A DNA stretch of 37,068 bases from Flavobacteriales bacterium (GTDB lineage Bacteria > Bacteroidota > Bacteroidia > Flavobacteriales > UBA1820). A model generated the notes under the pieces. That model ran no database searches. It was not told the DNA's origin and saw nothing but the letters and a program-made list of their open reading frames with translations. The stretch lies in the NCBI GenBank assembly GCA_028709885.1, contig JAQUTH010000003.1, positions 1 through 37,068 of the forward strand, written 5' to 3'. Shown here in pieces: positions 6,826-15,477 of this stretch. Each line of letters starts with the position of its first letter. The first letter of the stretch is position 1. The position numbers and the translations under genes are program-made.

Positions 6826-8064
6826 TTACATCTGTACCGTCATAGCTTTTTCAGCCTTTGTGTAGCCTTTTTGGGCAGCACGGGCATACCACAAGTTAGC
6901 TTTTTCATCATCGTGAGGGATGCCTTCACCCTGACTGTACAAATACCCAAGAGCGTACATCGCCACAGGATAACCAGTGTTAGCAGAACGAGTGATGTAT
7001 TCAAATGCCTTTGAAGGGTCTTTTTCTCCGTTATCCCCATTGTAATAAATCACGCCAATGGTGTAAAGAGCAGCTGCGTTGTCTTTTTCTGCTGCTTTTT
7101 CCAAGTATTGCATGGCTGTGTTCATCTCCTTTTCTACTCCAAATCCGCGGTAATAAAGGTAACCTAAATTTCCTTGCGCATCGGTATAGTCAGCATCTGC
7201 CGCTTTTGAGAACCAATAAGCAGCCATGCGGTAGTCTTGGGGAGTACCTTCTCCTTTCATGAGCATAAGAGCGAGGTTATACTGAGCTTCGGCTATGGAG
7301 TGTGATGCTGCAAAGGAATACCATTTTATAGCTTTGTTGTAGTCCGTAGGAATACCTTTTTCTGGACTGCTGTACAGTGTGGCAAGGTAAAAAGCAGCTT
7401 CGGCAACACCGTTTTTGGCTGCCAAATCAAACCAATAGAGTGCTTTTTTCATGTCTTGTACCATTCCTCCCTGACCTTTGTAATACATATATCCCATGCG
7501 GTATTGCTGGATAGGATTGCCAGATTCGGCATTTGAAAATGCGGATTTCTGTGGGGAAGAAGTAGTGTTGTCTATATTTTCGTTGTGGTTTTTGAGAAAA
7601 GATATAGCCTCTGGATTACCAGACTGAGCGGCAGTATTTATGTATTTCAGACCGAGATATTCGTTTTTTTTAATGCCGTTGCCATTGTAAAAAGCCACTC
7701 CTGCTATGTACTGGGCTTGTGGATAGCCCATATTTGCCGAAGCATCAAAATATTTTAAGGCTATGCTTTGCTTGCTTTGTGAGTCATCCCACTGGTCATA
7801 GGCTGAGTGATATCCATTGATATATATCTGCCCTATATAATAAGCTGCTATTGCGTCTCTTTTTTGAAATGCTTTTTCAAGCCAGCGAAGAGCGTACACG
7901 TAGTTGTTTTCAGTGTAATAAATGATTCCTACCTTCCTCTGAGCAGAGATATCCCCTTTGCGGGCTAAGCGCAAAAGGCTATCTTTTTCCGCTTTTATCA
8001 TATCAGGGTTTGCTATGGAGAAAAGAGGAAAAAATAATAAGAGTATGATAAAGGCTTTTTTCAT
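6826..8064 (-). CDS. exported Sel1-like repeat protein
   Basis: A 412-residue protein with a signal peptide (hydrophobic run to about residue 18, FSIANP). It is built of about nine Sel1-type TPR-like repeats of 36-44 residues, each with the pattern A-x-x-x-LG-x-x-Y-x-x-G-x-G; clear copies include AQGNLGYLYYRGFG and AMYALGYLYSQGEG. Residues 165-190 are a Ser/Thr/Asn-rich break between repeats 3 and 4. Sel1 repeats form solenoids that bind other proteins. The protein probably acts in the periplasm as a scaffold, but the partner is unknown. It starts 10 bases after the acyl-protein synthetase-like gene, so the two are probably co-transcribed. Confidence 0.88.
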   Translation of the reverse strand: MKKAFIILLLFFPLFSIANPDMIKAEKDSLLRLARKGDISAQRKVGIIYYTENNYVYALRWLEKAFQKRDAIAAYYIGQIYINGYHSAYDQWDDSQSKQSIALKYFDASANMGYPQAQYIAGVAFYNGNGIKKNEYLGLKYINTAAQSGNPEAISFLKNHNENIDNTTSSPQKSAFSNAESGNPIQQYRMGYMYYKGQGGMVQDMKKALYWFDLAAKNGVAEAAFYLATLYSSPEKGIPTDYNKAIKWYSFAASHSIAEAQYNLALMLMKGEGTPQDYRMAAYWFSKAADADYTDAQGNLGYLYYRGFGVEKEMNTAMQYLEKAAEKDNAAALYTIGVIYYNGDNGEKDPSKAFEYITRSANTGYPVAMYALGYLYSQGEGIPHDDEKANLWYARAAQKGYTKAEKAMTVQM

Positions 8065-8074
8065 TGTAAAAAAA

Positions 8075-9085
8075 TCATAATTGAGATACCATTAAGTTAC
8101 ACCCGCGCACATCGCTACTACTGAAACGTCCCAGTACTTCAAAAGTACCGTCTTGATGTAGTTTACCTATGTCCTGTGTGGCTATAAAACAGCAGGAGTG
8201 TATATTGGCAAGGTCTGTTATGTTTATTCCTCCACGGTGAAGGCTATGTTTTGGCAGCAAAGACAGCGGGTCTGATGTACTTCTAAGACGCACTCCGAGC
8301 CATGGCACAGCACTGTAAACGCCTTCGCCTTTGGAATATGCCTGAGAAAGCATTTCTGTCATTCCGTATTCTGAATGTATGTGCTGTACACCAAAACCTT
8401 CTTTGAGTATCCCGTGCAGTTCTTCGCGTATCATTTCTCTTCGGCGCCCTTTCATACCTCCCGTTTCCATAACTATTGCATCTTCTGGCAGGTTGATATG
8501 GTATTTTTCCACAAAATCCAAAAGGGCGAATGACACACCCAATAGAATGATTTTTTCACCTTTTGCTATTGCTTTTTCCAATATTTGGAACAGCTTATCA
8601 TGTTGATAAAGGAAAAAACCACTCTGGGGGTTTTGACTGTCGTTTATAAGACCTTGCGCCATTTCTATCAGAGATGAGCCTTTGCGTTCCAGATAAGAAG
8701 GTAAAAGTGCCAAAACAAGACTTCCTTTTATGTCGCCATAGTGATATTTCCAACCGTTTTTATAACTGCTGGTGTACACGTACATGTAGCGCACATAATG
8801 ACAGCTTTGGCTCATACCAGTAGTCCCGCTGGATAGAAAAGTAACCTCTGGTGTAAAAATCCCAGTTTTTACTTCCTGAGTTTTGAAAAACTGAATAGGC
8901 AAATAAGGTATTTTTTCGGCAGAGTCCACCTCGGCGGGTTTTATACCCAGCAAATCCATGTAACGAGCGTACACAGGGTTGTTTTTGCTTTGGTAGTCAA
9001 ATGCACGCAGGGACAATTCGTTAAAATCGTCCTCGGTTGTGGTTTTGAGAGAAAAAATGCTGTCTAAATACTTTTTTAAGTCCAT
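8075..9085 (-). CDS. LuxE-like acyl-protein synthetase (ANL superfamily)
   Basis: A 336-residue member of the adenylate-forming superfamily, closest to LuxE / acyl-protein synthetases. The phosphate-binding loop SSGTTG is at 85-90, preceded by IPYLPIQFFKTQEV, a stretch typical of LuxE-like enzymes. SEYGMTEM near residue 240 is the superfamily Y-G-x-T-E motif. The C-terminus (RFSSSDVRGCNLMV) holds the hinge, but the usual large C-terminal lid is short, as in LuxE. LuxE activates a fatty acid with ATP and holds it on cysteine; no LuxC reductase or luciferase gene is here, so the acyl acceptor is unknown. I use ATG 9083-9085 and not the GTG at 9100, because MDLKKYLDSIF begins the conserved helix. 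Confidence 0.82.
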   Translation of the reverse strand: MDLKKYLDSIFSLKTTTEDDFNELSLRAFDYQSKNNPVYARYMDLLGIKPAEVDSAEKIPYLPIQFFKTQEVKTGIFTPEVTFLSSGTTGMSQSCHYVRYMYVYTSSYKNGWKYHYGDIKGSLVLALLPSYLERKGSSLIEMAQGLINDSQNPQSGFFLYQHDKLFQILEKAIAKGEKIILLGVSFALLDFVEKYHINLPEDAIVMETGGMKGRRREMIREELHGILKEGFGVQHIHSEYGMTEMLSQAYSKGEGVYSAVPWLGVRLRSTSDPLSLLPKHSLHRGGINITDLANIHSCCFIATQDIGKLHQDGTFEVLGRFSSSDVRGCNLMVSQL

Positions 9086-9117
9086 TGATAAAAATGACAC
9101 CTTTATATATTGGTTTA

Positions 9118-9125
9118 CAAAGGTA
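9118..9125 (-). promoter_or_regulatory. -7 promoter box for the acyl-protein synthetase / Sel1 pair
   Basis: TACCTTTG on the minus strand matches TAnnTTTG, 32 bases before the chosen ATG. No TTG is found at the expected -33 distance. Confidence 0.4.
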
Positions 9126-9205
9126 GTTATTTTTAATATTTTATAATCTAAAAATAAGCTTAGGTGTCCTAAAAAACACTATTTTTATGTACTAACCCAC
9201 GGCAA

Positions 9206-9913
9206 ATGAGACATTTCAGCATACTCATCCTTTTGTTTACCGCCTATTCATGCCAAAAAGGCTCTATGAATGATGATACAGCACCCACTCTTTCTTTTAA
9301 AGATGCAAGTATCATGTACAAACAGTCTTCTTTGGATAGCTCTACGTATGTGAGCTATTGTACTATCACACTGGCGTTTACAGACGCATCTGGGGATATA
9401 GGGTGGAGCACAGATGAACAGTATCAGTCTTTTCCAACCATGCCAGTAGCCCCTATGACCTCATACACCAATGCCGATACGTCTGACGTTTATCCTGAGC
9501 TAAACAAATATTATATTAACACTCAAAAGATATTTTATTCCAGATATTTTCCCGATGAAACGTTCGTTCCTTTTGACGATGTGAGTTTTTACCCTGTTTT
9601 GATGTCAAAATATGAACAGCTTGTTCAGTTGTATGAGCGGATAATGCAGAAAGAGTATTACTGTCTTTTGGTGGAGTATTTTGAAGGGAAAACAGCCAAA
9701 GTACTACGCAGTGATGTCAATTACAATTCTGTTTTGCCTCCTTTGGGCGGATATGTACCCGGTGGAACTATGGCAAAAGGAGATATAGTCTATGATATCA
9801 ATGTGTCTGAACGTCATAATGATACGGTCTCTTTTTCATTCGTGCTGAGGGACAGAGTGAAAAACACCAGCCAGAAAGTGTACACTCCTTTTTTTGTAAT
9901 CCCAAAAAAATGA
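9206..9913 (+). CDS. uncharacterised lipoprotein
   Basis: A 235-residue lipoprotein of no family that I recognise. The signal segment ends in TAYSC with the lipidated Cys16, followed by QKGSMNDD. The mature part is beta-rich (SSTYVSYCTITLAFTDASGDIG near residues 45-65), with a Pro/Gly-rich hinge LPPLGGYVPGG around 180. It ends in a strand with an aromatic residue (TPFFVIPKK). Small Bacteroidetes lipoproteins of this kind sit in the outer membrane, but nothing here points to a partner. It precedes the immunophilin lipoprotein gene by 58 bases, on the same strand. Whether the two share a transcript is unclear. Confidence 0.8.
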   Translation: MRHFSILILLFTAYSCQKGSMNDDTAPTLSFKDASIMYKQSSLDSSTYVSYCTITLAFTDASGDIGWSTDEQYQSFPTMPVAPMTSYTNADTSDVYPELNKYYINTQKIFYSRYFPDETFVPFDDVSFYPVLMSKYEQLVQLYERIMQKEYYCLLVEYFEGKTAKVLRSDVNYNSVLPPLGGYVPGGTMAKGDIVYDINVSERHNDTVSFSFVLRDRVKNTSQKVYTPFFVIPKK

Positions 9914-9971
9914 TGAGTAGTCAAAAAAATGTTTAACTTTACACTTTGGAATTAATCATAAAATAAAAGAT

Positions 9972-10985
9972 ATGAAAACATTAAAAACTATCATTTTAGC
10001 ACTATGCGTAGTGTCGTTGTCTTCATGTGGCAAATATTCAAAATTGCCCGATGGAATATATGCAGACATAAAAGTGGAAAAAGGACCAGAGCTTTTGCTC
10101 AAACTTGACACCGTAAACACTCCTATGACCACAGGAAACTTTGTGGCGTTGGCAGAAGGAACCATGACAGAAGGCATAGACCCAGCATACCAAGGAAAAA
10201 AATACTATGACGGACTGGTTTTCCACCGCGTGATACGTGATTTTATGATACAAACCGGAGACCCTAAGGGTACAGGCGAAGGCGGACCAGGTTATCAGTT
10301 CCCAAATGAAGTATCAGACGTAGTAAAACACCATGCAGGAGTTATCGCTATGGCAAATGCAGGAGCAGACACCAACGGTTCACAGTTTTACATCACAGAA
10401 GCCGAAACACCATGGCTTGACGGAGGATACAGCATCTTCGGAGAATTGGTAGATACTGCCGATGTTGCCAAAGTCAAAATGGTAAACCAAGGCAACAAGA
10501 TAAAAGAAGTAGTCATAGTCCGCAAAGGTAAATCAGCAGAAAAATGGGACGCTGTAAAAGCATTTACAGAAGGAAAAACAAAGATAGAAGCTGAACACGC
10601 AGCCAAAGCAGCAGCATTGAAAGCGACGATAGATTCTACATTTGCCACAGCAGAAGTATTGCCAAGTGGAGTAAAAATACTTTATATAGAAAAAGGCAAA
10701 GGAAAACCTTACAAAGCAGGAGAGACAGCCCGTGTTAATTATACAGGTATGTTCTTGGACGGTAAAGTATTTGACTCATCACTAAGCGAAGGACGGACAC
10801 CATTTGAGTTTACTCTTGGGGCAGGACAAGTCATTAAGGGTTGGGATGAAGCAGTAGCAGTGATACCAGTTGGTAGCAAAGCCAAAGTATATCTGCCTTC
10901 TGATATGGCATACGGACAACGTGGAGTAGGACCTATTCCAGCCAATACAGACCTCATTTTTGACATAGAGGTACTCAAAAAGTAA
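9972..10985 (+). CDS. cyclophilin-FKBP fusion lipoprotein (dual-family peptidyl-prolyl isomerase)
   Basis: A 337-residue envelope foldase joining both prolyl-isomerase families. The lipobox LSSC gives Cys19. The cyclophilin domain covers about 28-190 with FHRVIRDFMIQTGDP (84-98) and ANAGADTNGSQFYIT, which hold the catalytic Arg and substrate-binding Phe/Gln. An Ala/Lys/Glu-rich helix (about 195-225) links it to an FKBP domain (about 240-337) with VNYTGMFLDGKVFDSS, VIKGWDEAV and YGQRGVGPIPANTDLIF. Both domains appear complete. It probably assists folding of exported proteins at the outer or inner membrane. A second, non-exported copy of the same architecture follows after 25 bases, suggesting a duplication and one operon. 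Confidence 0.94.
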   Translation: MKTLKTIILALCVVSLSSCGKYSKLPDGIYADIKVEKGPELLLKLDTVNTPMTTGNFVALAEGTMTEGIDPAYQGKKYYDGLVFHRVIRDFMIQTGDPKGTGEGGPGYQFPNEVSDVVKHHAGVIAMANAGADTNGSQFYITEAETPWLDGGYSIFGELVDTADVAKVKMVNQGNKIKEVVIVRKGKSAEKWDAVKAFTEGKTKIEAEHAAKAAALKATIDSTFATAEVLPSGVKILYIEKGKGKPYKAGETARVNYTGMFLDGKVFDSSLSEGRTPFEFTLGAGQVIKGWDEAVAVIPVGSKAKVYLPSDMAYGQRGVGPIPANTDLIFDIEVLKK

Positions 10986-11010
10986 ATAACATCAAAAAAA
11001 AAGATAAAAC

Positions 11011-11943
11011 ATGCAAGACGGAATTTACGCTAAAATACACACCACCAAAGGCGATATTTTAGTGCAGTTAGAAGCTGAAAAAGCACCAGTAACAGTAGCC
11101 AATTTTGTAGGTTTGGCAGAAGGTAGTATCAAGAACAGCAGCAAAAAAGCAGGCGAACCATATTATGACGGGCTCAAATTTCACCGCGTGATATCAGACT
11201 TCATGATACAAGGAGGCGACCCTACTGGCACAGGTGCAGGTGGTCCAGGTTATCATTTTGATGATGAATTTGACTCATCTTTGCGTCATGATGCACCAGG
11301 AGTACTCTCCATGGCAAATGCAGGACCAGGCACTAACGGCTCTCAGTTTTTCATAACTCACGTGGCAACACCATGGTTGGATGACAAACACACCATTTTT
11401 GGACACGTGGTAGAAGGACAAGATGTGGTGAACAAAATAGCGCAAGGTGATAAAATGGACAAAGTAGAAATCATCCGCGTAGGAGAAAAAGCAGAGTCTT
11501 TTGATGCACCAAAAGTGTTTGCCGCAGCTGACCAGATGAAACAAGAACGTATGCAGGCAGCTCAAAAACGCATGGAAGAAGAGCTTGACAAAATGTCCGA
11601 AGGTTTTACCAAAACAGCATCTGGACTTCGTATCCGCACTGACAAACAAGGTGCAGGCGAAACTATCAAAAAAGGACAAACAGCCACTGTACACTACACA
11701 GGAATGTTTCCTGACGGACGTGTTTTTGACTCATCTGTACGTCGCAATGAACCATTTGCACTTCCAGTAGGAGCAGGACGTGTTATAGCAGGCTGGGACG
11801 AAGCACTACAAATGATGAAAAAAGGTGAAAAAGTTACTGTCATTCTTCCTCCACATTTGGCATACGGACAGTACGGAGCAGGCGGTGTAATACCACCAAA
11901 TGCAGTTTTGAAATTTGAAATAGAGGTATTGGATGTGAAATAA
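11011..11943 (+). CDS. cyclophilin-FKBP fusion peptidyl-prolyl isomerase, no export signal
   Basis: A 310-residue paralogue of the preceding gene that lacks a signal sequence and begins directly at the cyclophilin fold ([16 protein letters not shown]), so it should be cytoplasmic. [15 protein letters not shown] starts at residue 57, and [15 protein letters not shown] completes the active site. A charged helical linker around 165-200 ([20 protein letters not shown]) is longer and more strongly coiled-coil-like than in the lipoprotein. The FKBP half ends with [20 protein letters not shown]. It probably helps cytoplasmic folding. The 25-base gap to the first copy and the shared terminator after it support one transcript. 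Confidence 0.94.
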   Translation: MQDGIYAKIHTTKGDILVQLEAEKAPVTVANFVGLAEGSIKNSSKKAGEPYYDGLKFHRVISDFMIQGGDPTGTGAGGPGYHFDDEFDSSLRHDAPGVLSMANAGPGTNGSQFFITHVATPWLDDKHTIFGHVVEGQDVVNKIAQGDKMDKVEIIRVGEKAESFDAPKVFAAADQMKQERMQAAQKRMEEELDKMSEGFTKTASGLRIRTDKQGAGETIKKGQTATVHYTGMFPDGRVFDSSVRRNEPFALPVGAGRVIAGWDEALQMMKKGEKVTVILPPHLAYGQYGAGGVIPPNAVLKFEIEVLDVK

Positions 11944-11958
11944 TCCACCTTTGCTCAT

Positions 11959-11990
11959 AAAAAATCCCGCGCCACAGGCGCGGGATTTTT
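11959..11990. terminator. bidirectional intrinsic terminator
   Basis: Perfect 10-bp stem ATCCCGCGCC (11964-11973) / GGCGCGGGAT (11977-11986) with a 3-base ACA loop, flanked by A on the left and T on the right. It serves both the immunophilin pair and the convergent purU gene. Confidence 0.95.
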
Positions 11991-12006
11991 GTTTTAAATA
12001 TATCTG

Positions 12007-12861
12007 TTAGTTGAAAATGATAGTCTTGTTTCGGTACACCAATACCTTGTGTTCTATGTGTTTGCGCACAGCACGGGAAAGGACTATTTTTTCCAAATCT
12101 CGTCCTTTTCTTACCAGTTCATTTACAGAATCTTTGTGCGTAATGCGCTCCACATCCTGCTCTATGATGGGTCCAGCATCCAGTTCGGTGGTAACATAGT
12201 GGCTGGTAGCACCTATAATCTTTACGCCTCTCTGATATGCCGCTTGATATGGTTTTGCACCTATGAAAGCAGGTAAAAAAGAGTGGTGTATGTTTATTAT
12301 GCGGTTGGGGTAACTCTCTATCATATTTTCCGAGATAACCTGCATATAACGGGCCAAGACAATGAAATCTATGTTATTTTCTTTTAAAAGAGCCATTTCT
12401 TTTGCCTCCATTTCGGTTTTGTTATCCTTTGTTATCGGAAAAATGTAGTACGGAATACCAAAACTCTTGGCAACATCGCCCATATCGGGGTGGTTACTTA
12501 TGATAAGAGGTATGTCGGCACACCATTCGCCAGCGGTGTAACGAGAAAGCATATCGTACAGACAGTGAGACATTTTGGATACAAAAATAGCCATACGAGG
12601 TTTGACATCGGAAAAATACACACGAAATGTCATGTTGTATTTTTTGGCATATAGGGTGTCAAAATATTCGGCTATCTTGTCCGCAGGGATGAGAAAATTG
12701 TCTAATTCCCATTCCAAACGCATGAAGAATATTTTTTCCTCGTTATCTACATATTGGTCTAAATAGACTATGTTTCCTTTATTTACCGTTATAAAATTGG
12801 TTACCTGAGTTATTATGCCTGGCTGGTCTGGGCAATGCAATAATATTTGCGCTTTCTTCAT
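12007..12861 (-). CDS. purU: formyltetrahydrofolate deformylase
   Basis: Hydrolyses 10-formyl-tetrahydrofolate to formate and tetrahydrofolate, balancing one-carbon pools and feeding formate to PurT where present. A regulatory ACT domain covers residues 1-80 (LLHCPDQPGIITQVTNFI). The formyltransferase-like catalytic domain covers about 90-284, with active-site block NIHHSFLPAF (Asn and His), GATSHYVTTELDAGPII (catalytic Asp) and EQDVERITH. The 284 residues match the family length. It stands alone on the minus strand between a terminator and a -7 box about 30 bases upstream. metF, another folate gene, lies about 10 kb away in the window but is not linked. Confidence 0.95.
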   Translation of the reverse strand: MKKAQILLHCPDQPGIITQVTNFITVNKGNIVYLDQYVDNEEKIFFMRLEWELDNFLIPADKIAEYFDTLYAKKYNMTFRVYFSDVKPRMAIFVSKMSHCLYDMLSRYTAGEWCADIPLIISNHPDMGDVAKSFGIPYYIFPITKDNKTEMEAKEMALLKENNIDFIVLARYMQVISENMIESYPNRIINIHHSFLPAFIGAKPYQAAYQRGVKIIGATSHYVTTELDAGPIIEQDVERITHKDSVNELVRKGRDLEKIVLSRAVRKHIEHKVLVYRNKTIIFN

Positions 12862-12891
12862 TTATATATAACATCCACAATTATTAAGCTA

Positions 12892-12899
12892 CAAAAGTA
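12892..12899 (-). promoter_or_regulatory. -7 promoter box of purU
   Basis: TACTTTTG on the minus strand matches TAnnTTTG and sits 30 bases before the purU ATG. No clear -33 TTG is found. Confidence 0.42.
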
Positions 12900-12935
12900 G
12901 TGATATTTTGTTAAAAATAGTATAATATTGAAGTT

Positions 12936-15419
12936 TTATTTTTCTGAAATGATGACTAAAACCCCAGCTCGGATGTCTTTTTCAGAAAAGCCTTTGTTAA
13001 GGTTAAGAAAGACGTCTTTGCTCATACCAGTTGCCAAGAGTATCTTTTCCAGCGTGTTTTCTGCCCTTTCTACACGGTGATGAGTGCGGTCAAAAGAAGC
13101 GTAATCACATGTTTTACATACTTTTAGCACCATGCCCTCAAAAGGAGAAATACCTCTGAGTCCACCGTTCAGGGCACGCAAATCCTCACTCGTTATTCCA
13201 AAAAAAGTAGCCACTGTACCGTAATTGTCTCCTGTTTTAAGGGTGTAAAACTCCACTTTTTTATCTGCTGTTTTCTCTTTTTCCTTATCAATGACAGCGG
13301 TGGAGGATGACGTTTTTGGCAACGTGTCTATTTTATAGGTAATAACGGGCGAAACAAATGCACTGACGGTAGTATCTGTCGTTGTGGCAATGTTTTTTTG
13401 TTCCAAAGGAGTGTAGTCCGATGCAACTTCGCGTACTATTTCACCTAAAACCTTGAAGTCTGTACGGCGGTTGTACTGGCGCGCTTCTTCGTCTTTTTCA
13501 GGACTTTTAAGAGCTGAAATATAACTTTCGGTAAGGACTGTTCCGGGGGCAAAATTGCTTTTGAAATACATTGGAATGATAAAAGGTTCGGTTTCGCCCA
13601 TACCACGACTACGAAGACGCATAGGGTCTATGCCACGACTAATGAGGTAATCTACACAGCTTTTGGCACGCTCATCAGATAGACGAAGGTTGTAATCGTC
13701 CAGTCCTTTATGGTCTGTGTGGGCGCGCAATTCTATCACTATGGACGGGTTTTCTTCCAGTGTTACCACCAAGATATCCAATGCTTTTTTGCCCTCAGGA
13801 CGAAGTGTGGCACGGTCAAAATCGTACTCTATTCGTGGGAGAACTATCGGTTTAGTCATGGGGTCTATCTCGGCTATTATCTGCGTGGTGTGCAGTTTTC
13901 CTTCGGGTGTGTTGGTAAATTCTTCCTCGTCCACCCCGTGTGTGGTGGCTGAAAACGAAGAAATGAGGTAGTGCTTTTTGTCCACTGTAATTTTATAAGT
14001 GGTAGCTTCTGAAATGATGTTAGGCGAGGCTATGAAAATGCCTTTTGCATCGGTAGAAAGGGTGTTTATACTGCCATTTGAGCCTTCTATGCGCACGGTG
14101 GCATTATCCAGAGGAAGTCCTGTTTTGTTATCTATCACTACACCTTGAATGGCGTACAGGTGTGGAATAGGGCGCATTCGGTATATATCGTCCTTGCCCA
14201 TGCCACCGTTTCTGTTTGACGAGAAAAAACCGTCCCCTTTTTCTGTTATGACAAATGAAAAATCATCTGCCGAGGAGTTTACAGGCGTACCCATGTTTAT
14301 TGCCGAGGTGAAAATGCCGTTTTTTTCATCACTGTAAAAAATGTCAAGCCCACCCATACCTGCGTGTCCAGAAGATGAGAAATACAGCCGTCCATTATTT
14401 GCAATGAAGGGAAAAAGCTCATCTGATGAAGTGTTTACCGACGGTATTTCTCGCCATGCGCTCCAATGTGTGGAGTCTGTTTTTACCACAAAAAAGATGT
14501 CTTTATCTGAGTTTTTACTCCGCTGAGCAGAAAAGAAAAGTTTATTGCCGTCGGGAGAAAGGCTTGGGTGTCCTACGGTAAGTCCACTATCTGCCTTGAT
14601 GACTATTTCAGGTGCGCTCCATGTGCTATCTGATGTCTTTACGCTTTTCATTATGGCGCACCCCATACCTTGTTCTGCGTTTTCACACTGGGTAAAATAT
14701 ACTTCTTTGCCATTTTTGGAAAAGGAAGAAGCTCCACGATGCGGTGTGCGGTTTTCGTCTAAAACAAATGGTACGGGAATACTCCATTTTCCGGCTGATG
14801 AAATGTCGGGGTTATATAGTAATGTGCTGATGTATAGAGTGGAGGATGCTTCACCTTGACGGTGGTCTTGCGATGCTTTGTCTGTGGCACGGCGCGATGA
14901 TGTGAATACCAAGTTCCCTTTTTCATCCAGTGATGGAGCAAAATCTCTTTCTGTGCTGTTTATTTCATCTATTTGATTTACAGTGTATGGCGATTTTTGT
15001 TTTGATATTTTTTCTGCCATTTCTATCCCTTCAAGTATTTTTTTTGCCAAGTCATCTTCGGGAGATTCTTCTATGTATTGTAAAATGGTGGCGCGAGCGG
15101 TGGTGTATTGTCCTAATATTTTTTCTATTTTGCCTTTTTCAAGAGTGGTTTTTGGTCCGTAATTTTTTTCTTGTGCTATGGTAAAATGGTGTAATGACTG
15201 CTCGTACATACTGTTTTGAGCGTAGCTTTCGCCCAATGCAAAATGTAGCATAGCTGTGGTATTTTCATTTTTTTCCACAGAAAGAGCGCTCTGCAAAAGA
15301 GGTATTGCGTTGGCGTATTTATGCTGTGAATAGGCGTTTAACGCTTTTTGCGAAGCTGGTGTTTGAGCGTGTAAAATGGCTGTCAGAGCTGTCAGCACAA
15401 GACATAAAAAACATTTCAT
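12936..15419 (-). CDS. PorE-like TPR / beta-propeller / OmpA envelope protein with C-terminal LysM repeats
   Basis: An 827-residue exported protein (signal peptide to about residue 19, ILHAQ). Domains in order: TPR-like helices 20-135; WD40-like PD40 propeller about 150-415 with blades such as SLSPDGNKLFFSA and ANNGRLYFSSSG; a carboxypeptidase-regulatory-like beta-sandwich about 420-490; an OmpA-type peptidoglycan-binding domain about 530-655, with YDFDRATLRPEG, RAHTD and LRLSDERAKSCVDYL; and two LysM-like units, about 723-768 and 780-826. The first four domains match PorE, the peptidoglycan anchor of type IX secretion, but related OmpA proteins of unknown role share them. The LysM pair is extra. 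Type IX function is inference; no CTD-bearing cargo is visible in the window. It follows the CstA-like gene by 58 bases. Confidence 0.85.
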   Translation of the reverse strand: MKCFLCLVLTALTAILHAQTPASQKALNAYSQHKYANAIPLLQSALSVEKNENTTAMLHFALGESYAQNSMYEQSLHHFTIAQEKNYGPKTTLEKGKIEKILGQYTTARATILQYIEESPEDDLAKKILEGIEMAEKISKQKSPYTVNQIDEINSTERDFAPSLDEKGNLVFTSSRRATDKASQDHRQGEASSTLYISTLLYNPDISSAGKWSIPVPFVLDENRTPHRGASSFSKNGKEVYFTQCENAEQGMGCAIMKSVKTSDSTWSAPEIVIKADSGLTVGHPSLSPDGNKLFFSAQRSKNSDKDIFFVVKTDSTHWSAWREIPSVNTSSDELFPFIANNGRLYFSSSGHAGMGGLDIFYSDEKNGIFTSAINMGTPVNSSADDFSFVITEKGDGFFSSNRNGGMGKDDIYRMRPIPHLYAIQGVVIDNKTGLPLDNATVRIEGSNGSINTLSTDAKGIFIASPNIISEATTYKITVDKKHYLISSFSATTHGVDEEEFTNTPEGKLHTTQIIAEIDPMTKPIVLPRIEYDFDRATLRPEGKKALDILVVTLEENPSIVIELRAHTDHKGLDDYNLRLSDERAKSCVDYLISRGIDPMRLRSRGMGETEPFIIPMYFKSNFAPGTVLTESYISALKSPEKDEEARQYNRRTDFKVLGEIVREVASDYTPLEQKNIATTTDTTVSAFVSPVITYKIDTLPKTSSSTAVIDKEKEKTADKKVEFYTLKTGDNYGTVATFFGITSEDLRALNGGLRGISPFEGMVLKVCKTCDYASFDRTHHRVERAENTLEKILLATGMSKDVFLNLNKGFSEKDIRAGVLVIISEK

Positions 15420-15477
15420 ACGGTTTTTTCTTTACCGTAAGTTAGCTTTTTTAGTAGTAAAAATCTAATGCGTTGCG

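Noticed and set aside
9941-9957. Promoter of the first immunophilin gene at TTTACACTTTGG
   Set aside because: The spacing between TA and TTTG is three bases and not two, so it does not fit the box used elsewhere.
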